Positions 1-5,415 of a stretch of 5,415 bases of DNA are shown here, one piece after another. Each line of letters begins with the position of its first letter. The stretch's first letter is position 1. Position numbers and translations under genes: made by a program. The stretch comes from Clostridiales bacterium (GTDB lineage: Bacteria > Bacillota > Clostridia > Oscillospirales > CAG-272), in the NCBI GenBank assembly GCA_003523225.1, contig DPGK01000040.1:92664-98078 (forward strand), written 5' to 3'. The notes beneath the pieces are model-generated. The model saw only the letters and a list, made by a program, of their open reading frames with translations. It ran no database searches and had not been told where the DNA came from.

Positions 1-818
1 GGTACAACGGCGGTATGGAGCACGTGACACGGCATATGATCTACTCCCGCTTCTGGCATAAGTTCCTTTACGACCTTGGCGTCGTACCCTGTGACGAGCC
101 GTATGCCAAGCGTACCGCACAGGGTCTGATCCTCGGTCCGGATGGCGAGAAAATGTCAAAATCCAAGGGGAATGTGGTAGACCCCAATAACGTCATTGAC
201 GCTTACGGAGCGGACGTGTTGCGTACTTATATTCTCTTTATGGGGGATTATTCAGCCGCCGCGCCGTGGTCGGAAAGCAGCGTCAAGGGCTGCAAGAGAT
301 TCCTTGAAAGAGTTGCCGACCTGCCCGGTATGGTAAAGGGAAGCGGCGTGACTCCCGCGCTTGAGTCTTCCTTCCACAAGACCGTAAAGAAGGTCACGGA
401 CGATTACAACAGTCTTAAATTCAACACCGCCATCGCGGCGCTGATGGGACTGCTCAATGAGATCTGTGACTGCGGCAGCCTCACCCGCGATGAGCTTGTG
501 ACTTACATCAAGCTGCTCTCCCCGGTAGCTCCGCACCTGTGCGAGGAGATAAACGAGAAGCTCGGAAACAGTGAAATGCTTGCTGTCTCCACGTGGCCGG
601 AGTACGACGAGGGGAAAACGGTCGACGCGACGGTTGAAATAGCAGTGCAGGTCAACGGTAAGCTCCGCTCGACTGTTACCCTGCCACTGGATTGCCCGCG
701 CGACGAGGCTCTTGCCGCCGCTAAGGCTGACGCGCGTGTTGCGGCGTCGATAGAGGGTAAAACCGTTGTCAAGGAAATTACCGTTCCGAATAAGATCATA
801 AACATTGTCGTAAAATAA
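1..818 (+). CDS. leuS: Leucyl-tRNA synthetase, C-terminal part (5' end cut by window)
   Basis: Cytoplasmic class I aminoacyl-tRNA synthetase that charges tRNA-Leu with leucine using ATP. The first whole codon is at 3 and the frame ends at TAA 816-818, so about 271 residues of the usual ~800 are visible. The segment opens with YNGGMEH and YSRFWHKFLYD, typical of the LeuRS catalytic core just before the KMSKS loop. The KMSKS signature itself is at 150-164, in the context GEKMSKSKGNVV. A helical anticodon-binding domain follows (for example LLSPVAPHLCEE, about 507-545). The small C-terminal domain that contacts the tRNA contains VQVNGKLR (about 645-668) and ends in the family-typical VPNKIINIVVK. 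The HIGH motif and the editing domain would lie upstream of the window. I see no frameshift. The ATG at 15 is an internal Met, not a start. Identification is secure; only the 5' extent is unknown. Confidence 0.97.
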   Translation, partial: YNGGMEHVTRHMIYSRFWHKFLYDLGVVPCDEPYAKRTAQGLILGPDGEKMSKSKGNVVDPNNVIDAYGADVLRTYILFMGDYSAAAPWSESSVKGCKRFLERVADLPGMVKGSGVTPALESSFHKTVKKVTDDYNSLKFNTAIAALMGLLNEICDCGSLTRDELVTYIKLLSPVAPHLCEEINEKLGNSEMLAVSTWPEYDEGKTVDATVEIAVQVNGKLRSTVTLPLDCPRDEALAAAKADARVAASIEGKTVVKEITVPNKIINIVVK

Positions 819-825
819 GCTGTAT

Positions 826-898
826 ACCGCTATGACTGCGGTTGGCGGATTTTACACAGTACCTCATTGGGGCTGTTGTGCATAAGCGCAGCAGCCCC
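826..898 (+). terminator. Hairpins after leuS, possible weak terminator
   Basis: Two stem-loops follow the leuS stop codon. The first has stem ACCGC (826-830) with GCGGT (838-842), and four Ts follow at 850-853. The second is stronger: 869-880 pairs with 887-898 over 12 bp, including two G-U wobbles, around the six-base loop CATAAG. The second is not followed by a T run, so it is not a canonical intrinsic terminator. It could be a 3'-end stabiliser, a Rho-dependent end or a pause site. The position, 8-80 bases after a housekeeping stop codon, makes a transcript-end role the simplest reading. Confidence 0.4.
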
Positions 899-985
899 GG
901 TCAATGTCGCATGATACGGATGGGATCACGCTTTGACGCGGTATCGTAACTGTACCTGATTGTGTTCGCCCAAAACTGTCAAAAC

Positions 986-1000
986 GCGCACCATGTGCGC
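986..1000. promoter_or_regulatory. Perfect 6-bp dyad upstream of the MATE gene
   Basis: GCGCAC (986-991) and GTGCGC (995-1000) form a perfect inverted repeat around CAT, ending 29 bases before the MATE start codon. It could be a repressor operator or an RNA hairpin near the ribosome binding region. No convincing promoter was found with it: TTGACG at 933-938 resembles a -35 box, but no good -10 lies 16-18 bases downstream. The dyad is seen directly; a regulatory role is inference, and a 6-bp dyad can arise by chance. Confidence 0.3.
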
Positions 1001-1029
1001 AGCTGTAAAACAAAGCACGGATCAATAAT

Positions 1030-2469
1030 ATGAATTCATCAAAGTTCACAAAATATTTCGGAGATGCACCGTTCTGGCGCAGCATAGCTCAACTGGCTTT
1101 GCCGATAGCGCTTCAGAACCTGCTCTCAAGCTCTTTTTCACTTGTAGACACTCTCATGGTGGGGCAACTTGGGGACATTCCCCTGTCTGCCGTGGGAATG
1201 GCGGGGCAGTTCGGCTGGTTTCTTTCAATGATACTCTTTGGCTTTACCTCCGGACTGTCTATGTTTGTGTCTCAGTATTGGGGCGCTCAGGATAGAAGAT
1301 CAATACACAGGGTCTACGGTATCGCGCTGACCCTTGCCTGTGGGAGCGCAGCGGTCTTTACCGCCGCCGGTGCGCTTTTGCCGCGCGGAGTGATCTCGAT
1401 CTTCAACCGCGAGGCTCAGGTGCTTGAGGTTGGCTCGTCATACCTTGCCATTGCGGCGTTTTCCTATCCTGCGATCGCGCTTAACTATATTTTTATGGGC
1501 GTGCTGCGCGCCACCGAGCAGGTAAGGCTGCCGCTTTGCGTCACGTCCGTGACCACCGTGCTCAACGGGATACTTGACTATGTCCTGATATTCGGCGTAG
1601 GACCAATTCCGGCTCTCGGCGCGCGCGGCGCGGCAATAGCCACGGTAATTTCGGCGTGGCTTTCTCCGATGATCATTTTTATTGTGTCGCTTTGCCGGAA
1701 AAATATCCTTATTGCTTCTCCGGCGGAGATATTCAATTTCAAGGGCGGATATTTTCCTGTTTTTCTCCGTCGCGCCATGCCGGTGGTTGCCAACGAAACG
1801 CTATGGGGCGCGGGAACGCTGGTCTTCAACATAATCTTTTCAAACCTCGGCGCGGGCAACTATGCCGCGGTCACTATCATGCGCACCTTTGAAAGCATTG
1901 CCTTTGTGTTCTTTGTAGGTCTTGGCAACGCTTCCAGCGTTATCGTGGGGAAATCTGTCGGGGCAGGGGACATCGACGCCGCCGTGCGCGATTCACGTCG
2001 TTTTTCGGTGCTTGTTCCCACCTTTTCGCTGCTGCTCGGAACGCTTATTATCATATTCAGCCGTCAGATAGTCGGAATATTCGACCTCGGCGGCACAATT
2101 ACCGAGGATACGCTTACGACCGCGGTCTATATCCTTGCAATTTACGCCGCCGAAATGCCGATACGCAATATTCCGTATATAATGATATGCGGCATCTTCC
2201 GCCCGGGAGGAGAAACCAAGGTCGGCATGAAGTACGATCTGATGTTCCTCTGGCTGCTTTCGCTTCCCGCAACGCTGTGCGCCGCTTTTCTGTTCAGACT
2301 TCCTTTTCCCGCGGTTTTCGCCACCATGTACATTGCCGAGGATTGGCTGAAGGCGTTCTTCTGCGTAAGATACTACCTTACCGGAAAATGGCTGAAGCCG
2401 GTCACTCCTGAGGGTAAACGGGGACTTGAGCTTTATCGAGAGGGAGTCTCCGCGTCCTCAAAGGGATGA
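1030..2469 (+). CDS. MATE-family efflux transporter
   Basis: Integral membrane antiporter of the multidrug and toxic compound extrusion family. Members export cationic drugs, dyes or metabolites in exchange for Na+ or H+; the substrate here cannot be read from sequence. At 479 residues it has the family's usual length and a hydrophobic profile compatible with 12 membrane helices in two homologous halves. The N-terminal half opens with the hallmark stretch LALPIALQNLLSSSFSLVDT (residues 22-41) followed by LMVGQLGD, with Asp40 in helix 1. Further typical pieces are SQYWGAQD and, at the start of the second half, a segment around VANETLWGAG. The C-terminus is a short polar tail ending SASSKG. ATG 1030 is the first start after the in-frame TAA at 1006-1008 and gives the normal N-terminus FGDAPFWRSIAQLALP. 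No strong Shine-Dalgarno precedes it, so translation may be modest. It appears monocistronic: rpsT downstream has its own promoter. The subfamily (NorM-like or DinF-like) is not assigned. Confidence 0.95.
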   Translation: MNSSKFTKYFGDAPFWRSIAQLALPIALQNLLSSSFSLVDTLMVGQLGDIPLSAVGMAGQFGWFLSMILFGFTSGLSMFVSQYWGAQDRRSIHRVYGIALTLACGSAAVFTAAGALLPRGVISIFNREAQVLEVGSSYLAIAAFSYPAIALNYIFMGVLRATEQVRLPLCVTSVTTVLNGILDYVLIFGVGPIPALGARGAAIATVISAWLSPMIIFIVSLCRKNILIASPAEIFNFKGGYFPVFLRRAMPVVANETLWGAGTLVFNIIFSNLGAGNYAAVTIMRTFESIAFVFFVGLGNASSVIVGKSVGAGDIDAAVRDSRRFSVLVPTFSLLLGTLIIIFSRQIVGIFDLGGTITEDTLTTAVYILAIYAAEMPIRNIPYIMICGIFRPGGETKVGMKYDLMFLWLLSLPATLCAAFLFRLPFPAVFATMYIAEDWLKAFFCVRYYLTGKWLKPVTPEGKRGLELYREGVSASSKG

Positions 2470-2530
2470 GGTTATCATGGCTTTTTGAGAAAAAATAAAA
2501 GATAAATCTGAAAAACTTCTTAAAAGACTA

Positions 2531-2559
2531 TTGCAATTCAGACGCAAATGTGGTATCAT
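2531..2559 (+). promoter_or_regulatory. Sigma-A-type promoter for rpsT
   Basis: TTGCAA (2531-2536) as the -35 box and TATCAT (2554-2559) as the -10 box are separated by exactly 17 bases. TGG directly before the -10 fits an extended -10 (TGn). The expected start of transcription is near 2566, giving an S20 leader of about 70 nt. It lies 62 bases after the MATE stop codon, which argues that rpsT is transcribed independently. Confidence 0.75.
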
Positions 2560-2565
2560 ATATAA

Positions 2566-2637
2566 ATGTGAAGAATTGACGCGCGCGACCTCTCAGGCGT
2601 GGGTCGGGCTTCATGATTAACAGGGGAGGTGAATATC
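2566..2637 (+). promoter_or_regulatory. rpsT 5' leader with SD and a possible SD-sequestering pairing
   Basis: The leader ends in a very strong Shine-Dalgarno, GGGGAGGTGA (2623-2632), which sets the TTG at 2638 as the start (8 bases after GGAGG). Two alternative pairings can be drawn. One is a local stem, CGACC (2586-2590) with GGTCG (2602-2606). The other pairs ACCTCTC (2588-2594) with GGGAGGT (2624-2630) over 7 bp including one G-U, which would hide the Shine-Dalgarno. They share bases 2588-2590 and so exclude each other. S20 synthesis is known to be autoregulated at translation in E. coli; a similar switch here is inference. I do not match this to a named leader family. Confidence 0.4.
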
Positions 2638-2901
2638 TTGGCAAATATCAAATCCGCGAAAAAGCGCATTAAAGTCATTAAGGCTAAAACACTTCGCAAC
2701 AAGATGGCGCACAACCAGCTGCGTACCATTATAAAGAAGTTCCATGCTGCCGTCGAGTCCGGTGACAAGGAAGCTGCAAAGAGCGCATATCTGCTTGCTG
2801 TTAAGAAGGTCGATCAGGCTGCCGCGCACGGTATCATCCATAAGAACGCTGCCGCGCACAAAAAGAGCCAGTTCACAAAGGCCCTCAACGCAATGGCGTA
2901 A
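2638..2901 (+). CDS. rpsT: 30S ribosomal protein S20
   Basis: Small basic primary-binding protein of the 30S subunit that contacts 16S rRNA. From TTG 2638 to TAA 2899-2901 it encodes 87 residues, the usual S20 length. It starts MANIKSAKKRIKV, the family's typical N-terminus, and is rich in Lys, Arg and Ala, as expected for a three-helix RNA-binding bundle. It ends with the usual IHKNAAAHKKSQFTKALN region. A GTG three codons upstream (2629) is in frame but lies inside the Shine-Dalgarno, so it cannot be the start; the TTG 8 bases after GGAGG is correct. E. coli rpsT also uses a UUG start, which is part of its autoregulation. The gene has its own promoter upstream and a terminator 39 bases downstream, so it is probably a single-gene transcript. 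Confidence 0.97.
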   Translation: MANIKSAKKRIKVIKAKTLRNKMAHNQLRTIIKKFHAAVESGDKEAAKSAYLLAVKKVDQAAAHGIIHKNAAAHKKSQFTKALNAMA

Positions 2902-2940
2902 GCTCAGAGAACTTTCATATATCTGTCGATGCCCGGCAGA

Positions 2941-2990
2941 AAAAAAGAAAAAGGAACGCAAGTCGTGCTTGCGGCCTTTTTCTTTTTTTC
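2941..2990 (+). terminator. Intrinsic terminator of rpsT, possibly bidirectional
   Basis: The core stem is CGCAAG (2957-2962) with CTTGCG (2968-2973) around loop TCGTG. After a small internal loop it continues as GG (2953-2954) with CC (2975-2976), then an A-rich strand (2941-2952) with a T-rich strand (2977-2989). The T tract makes it a strong terminator for rpsT. The matching A tract on the left means the complementary strand also reads as hairpin plus T run, so it could stop transcription from either side. Confidence 0.93.
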
Positions 2991-3107
2991 TTATATAGCA
3001 CTGCATATATTTTGCGATTGGAATAATGATGTTTTTTGTCTTATGCTATGCAATAAAGGGCGAAGAAAAATATTTTATTCAAATAATACTTTATATCAAA
3101 TATATTA

Positions 3108-3136
3108 TTGACAAATTCCATAAATTATATTATTAT
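3108..3136 (+). promoter_or_regulatory. Near-consensus sigma-A promoter for the secreted protein gene
   Basis: A perfect -35 box TTGACA (3108-3113) is followed after 17 bases by TATTAT (3131-3136). A perfect TATAAT overlaps at 3136-3141, but its 22-base spacing is too long. The 40 bases upstream (about 3066-3107) are runs of A and T resembling an UP element. Transcription would start near 3143-3146, about 180 bases before the GTG start. The rest of the gap between the rpsT terminator and this promoter (2991-3065) shows no gene or clear signal. Confidence 0.75.
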
Positions 3137-3144
3137 ATAATTGA

Positions 3145-3322
3145 ACAAAGCAAATAAGGGGTCATAAAGGCAATATGTTTCCGGCAGGCAATGCCTGTTA
3201 CTTGAAGCACGGAACGGCATAAGCGTATGTGTTTGCATCAGCGTTACAAAAATGAATATAAAGCCGTGCATGACTTATCGTGCGTCGCTTTATAAATAAA
3301 AACAAAAAGGAGAAGCAAGGCT
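3145..3322 (+). promoter_or_regulatory. Long structured 5' leader, unassigned
   Basis: About 180 bases lie between the promoter and the start codon with no credible small gene. Visible structure: an inner hairpin CAGGC-AAT-GCCTG (3185-3197), enclosed by TTCCG (3179-3183) pairing with CGGAA (3210-3214). A competing long-range pairing joins GCACGG (3207-3212) to CCGTGC (3264-3269) and shares 3210-3212 with the first. ATAAG (3219-3223) can also pair with CTTAT (3274-3278), crossing the long-range stem as a pseudoknot would. I compared it from memory with c-di-GMP-I, c-di-GMP-II, TPP, cobalamin and fluoride riboswitches and saw no match. It may be a regulatory RNA or only a long leader. A Shine-Dalgarno AAGGAG is at 3307-3312, 10 bases before the GTG. 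Confidence 0.35.
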
Positions 3323-5415
3323 GTGAAAAACAACCAGAAAGCAAACCGAAGTTACCGAACCGCGTCAAAAACACTGTCCTTCATGCTCGCCGTAGTCCTG
3401 ATAGCTGGAATGCTCATTCCGGTCGGATATGCGGACAGCACCGGGACAGGCGAGCCTGTAACGCTTAACTCAGAAGATGCGTCTGCCCAAGTGGAAGAAA
3501 TTCCGTTTGAACTTCCTCTTCTTCCCGGCGATCTTTCTCCTGAGGAAGCAAAAACCGCTGAACTTGATATGTCAACTGTACCTGATGTAATAAGTGCCGA
3601 GGATATTATCAGTCAGAAGCATGTAAAAAGACTTTATGAGCAAGAGCCTGATGACTACACGATAATGTTTCAAAATCGTGATCTCAGCAAAACGACATAT
3701 ATTTTTTCTGTTCCGGTCAAAAATTCCGATACCGTTGATATGTCTGATATTTCCGCAATTCAGAATGTAAGCAGCATCAATGTAAGCCAGTCGGTATCGG
3801 GGGCTGCTGTACAGGTAAACAACGCAGCACTTGCGGTACGCTTAGGCAATCCGGATATTCCCGGCGGATTGATGTCGTACAATATCGGTACATGCGTCAT
3901 AAGGAGTATCGGAGCGTCTGACAGTCTGATGTCAGAAGGCGGTTCGGCTGCAAGTGTTGACATTGTTGATGAGATACGCAGTATTGCAGATGCGCGCGCC
4001 GCGAATCCCGAAGCAGATGTGTCATCCGGTTTTAATCTGACTGTAAGAGATATGCCTGCGTCCTTGAACTCAGGAAGCGGGATCACGTATATCATGATGA
4101 ACACATCTGATATTGCCGGCGATTATGCTATCAGAACCAAAAACAGCGGATTATATTATCTAAAAAATGTCAACAATAATGTCGGTATAGGAACAGGATC
4201 CAATTCAACTCCATCGGCGCGGTGGCTTATCGCAGCCTGCGGCGGGAATACATTTACGATACGTTCGCAGTCAAGCCAGACTATGTATATGATGGAAAGA
4301 TCATCAGCTCCCGTGCTGCTTTACTACGAGTATTCGGAAAATCACCAGTGGTATATTACATATGAGACGACAGTGGACGGCGTGGAATACTGGAGCATAA
4401 TGACGACGTCCTGGCGATATCTGTATCGGTCAAACGGAAGCGCAGGTCTTGTGAATGCGGATGATTCTCCCGACGATTCCTGCCTTTGGGGATTCATGAA
4501 TAAGATAACCTGCGTTGACGTATCGACAATTTCAGTTGACGATCATGCAAATGTAATTGTGGGCGATGAGATCGATATTGAGTCACTTGTTACCTACTAC
4601 CCGTCAAATGCAACATATAAGAATATAACCCTTACGGGAGTCAACAGCGGTATGCTTGATGAGCTTGAAACTGATACTCTGTTTGAAGTGCTTGCGGTAG
4701 GAGTAAACAAAGTCGGGGTTGCATACTCATATAATGATGATATATCCTCGGCACAGAGTGCAATAATCTGCTCGACCGGAGGGATAGATATCCGTTCGTC
4801 GTTTACACATATGCTGCGAACCAAGACGGACGCCTCAAAGCTGCTGACGCTGAATGTAAGCCAATCAAACCTCAGCTCTACCTCGCTTTCGCTGAGCGCG
4901 ATAAACGAAACATGGAATTATCTTACTCAGGCGTTTACGCTGACTGAGGCTTATTGCGGCGCGTATAAAGTAACGGCAGCGCTTTCAACTGCGCAATACG
5001 AAGCTCCGGCATATAATGGCAGCGGTGTGATGACGGGAGCATATTATCTGGCGGATGAAAACACCAAAAACAACACGCTTGCGATGTCGGGACAGAATCT
5101 CTGCTTGACAACTTACAGCGCATCCGACGCTTCAAAGCACTGGTACATCGTGCGAAACGGTGCTTATTACAGCTTCATAAACGCGGGAAATACAAATTAT
5201 GCGCTGAGCTTTTCATCAACGTCTGTCGGCGTCGGCAGCTACTCCGCTTCTTCCGACAGCTATAAATGGCAGACGACCTTCCTCGGTATGAACGTGCCGC
5301 TGATAAAGCAGTCGCATAATAACTACTGCGGCGTGGCGTCTACCCTGCAGATACTTTACGCACTTGACAGCAGCCAGATCGACCGGACGTCGGATGATCT
5401 TAAGGATCAGATGGA
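3323..5415 (+). CDS. Secreted multidomain protein: beta-trefoil, Ig-like, C39-like cysteine peptidase (3' end cut)
   Basis: An unbroken frame of 697 codons from GTG 3323 to the window end, with no stop, so an ORF finder that requires a stop would miss it. The start follows AAGGAG by 10 bases; the frame is closed upstream by TAA at 3293-3295. Residues 1-37 form a signal peptide: a basic N-region, hydrophobic core FMLAVVLIAGMLIPVG, probable cleavage after A37 (GYA-DS), no lipobox Cys. Residues 87-134 form a compact module (HVKRLYEQ, FQNRDL, YIFSVPVKN) that I associate with other clostridial surface proteins; its function is unknown. Residues ~264-391 resemble a ricin-type beta-trefoil, with GDYAIRTKNSGLYY and degenerate QxW positions at W301, W343 and W389. 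Residues ~397-483 resemble a bacterial Ig-like (Big_2) domain. Residues ~571-652 repeat the trefoil pattern (GAYYLADENTKN, W607, W649). Residues 656-697 start a C39-like peptidase: NVPLIKQ, then NNYCGVAS, giving Gln663 as oxyanion-hole and Cys669 as nucleophile candidates. The catalytic His and Asp/Asn would lie downstream. Likely role: an exported, glycan-binding peptidase; the substrate is unknown. Confidence 0.85.
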   Translation, partial: MKNNQKANRSYRTASKTLSFMLAVVLIAGMLIPVGYADSTGTGEPVTLNSEDASAQVEEIPFELPLLPGDLSPEEAKTAELDMSTVPDVISAEDIISQKHVKRLYEQEPDDYTIMFQNRDLSKTTYIFSVPVKNSDTVDMSDISAIQNVSSINVSQSVSGAAVQVNNAALAVRLGNPDIPGGLMSYNIGTCVIRSIGASDSLMSEGGSAASVDIVDEIRSIADARAANPEADVSSGFNLTVRDMPASLNSGSGITYIMMNTSDIAGDYAIRTKNSGLYYLKNVNNNVGIGTGSNSTPSARWLIAACGGNTFTIRSQSSQTMYMMERSSAPVLLYYEYSENHQWYITYETTVDGVEYWSIMTTSWRYLYRSNGSAGLVNADDSPDDSCLWGFMNKITCVDVSTISVDDHANVIVGDEIDIESLVTYYPSNATYKNITLTGVNSGMLDELETDTLFEVLAVGVNKVGVAYSYNDDISSAQSAIICSTGGIDIRSSFTHMLRTKTDASKLLTLNVSQSNLSSTSLSLSAINETWNYLTQAFTLTEAYCGAYKVTAALSTAQYEAPAYNGSGVMTGAYYLADENTKNNTLAMSGQNLCLTTYSASDASKHWYIVRNGAYYSFINAGNTNYALSFSSTSVGVGSYSASSDSYKWQTTFLGMNVPLIKQSHNNYCGVASTLQILYALDSSQIDRTSDDLKDQM

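Noticed and set aside
252..805. Two minus-strand frames opposite leuS (252-536 and 503-805)
   Set aside because: Shadows of the conserved leuS frame with low-complexity compositions and no family resemblance.
2482..2495. Terminator for the MATE gene at TTTTTGAGAAAAAA
   Set aside because: The stem is only A-T pairs with a 3-base loop and no G-C core or following T run.
2629..2637. In-frame GTG as the start of rpsT, adding three residues
   Set aside because: The GTG is part of the Shine-Dalgarno sequence itself; TTG 2638 has correct spacing and gives the family's standard MANIKSA N-terminus.
2617..3006. Minus-strand frame of 129 codons opposite rpsT and its terminator
   Set aside because: It is fully explained as the antisense of a highly expressed conserved gene and would read through the terminator hairpin.
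3145..3300. c-di-GMP riboswitch in the leader of the secreted gene
   Set aside because: Such switches often precede clostridial surface proteins, but the conserved core elements I know for class I (GGCAAACC, ACGCAAAGC) and class II are absent.
3280..3468. Small 62-codon + strand frame over the leader and start of the secreted gene
   Set aside because: It overlaps the SD, start and signal peptide of the large frame, shows no protein-like pattern and has no ribosome binding site of its own.
3760..4104. Minus-strand frame of 114 codons opposite the secreted protein
   Set aside because: No SD or domain pattern; the + strand frame is continuous and carries recognisable domains.
3779..4866. Repeated 14-base element AATGTAAGCCARTC at 3779-3792 and 4853-4866
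   Set aside because: It encodes NVSQS twice in unrelated domain contexts; at this length within a Ser/Asn-rich secreted protein it is probably chance.

Overview
The window looks like chromosome from a Gram-positive Clostridia-type bacterium, most likely an Oscillospiraceae/Ruminococcaceae-like gut anaerobe. The reasons are strong AGGAGG-type ribosome binding sites used with TTG and GTG starts, sigma-A-like promoters, a clostridial-style MATE transporter, and a large secreted protein combining beta-trefoil, Ig-like and cysteine-peptidase modules. The genus assignment is inference. All four genes are on the + strand.

Layout. Positions 1-818 hold the C-terminal third of leucyl-tRNA synthetase (leuS), cut by the window start. 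A 211-bp gap follows with hairpins that may end the leuS transcript and a short perfect dyad (986-1000). Positions 1030-2469 encode a complete MATE-family multidrug/cation antiporter. A good promoter (2531-2559) and a short structured leader precede rpsT (30S protein S20), which starts at TTG 2638, and a long A/T-flanked terminator (2941-2990) closes that unit. An A/T-rich gap carries a near-consensus promoter (3108-3136) and a leader of about 180 nt. From GTG 3323 to the window end runs an uninterrupted 697-codon frame with no stop inside the window.

That last gene is the largest and least ordinary item here. It encodes a signal peptide, an N-terminal module of unknown function, a ricin-like beta-trefoil, a bacterial Ig-like domain, a second partial trefoil-like segment, and the beginning of a C39-like papain-fold peptidase with its candidate catalytic Cys. 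The rest of the catalytic domain lies beyond the window. The inferred picture is an exported, carbohydrate-targeted cysteine peptidase.

leuS and rpsT are housekeeping translation genes, the MATE gene is a common efflux gene, and the secreted protein is an accessory gene with its own promoter. I see no evidence of a shared operon, and no tRNA, rRNA, insertion sequence, CRISPR array or phage gene. Two regulatory regions merit attention: the rpsT leader, where a C/U-rich segment can pair with the Shine-Dalgarno sequence, and the long leader of the secreted protein, which has mutually exclusive pairings.
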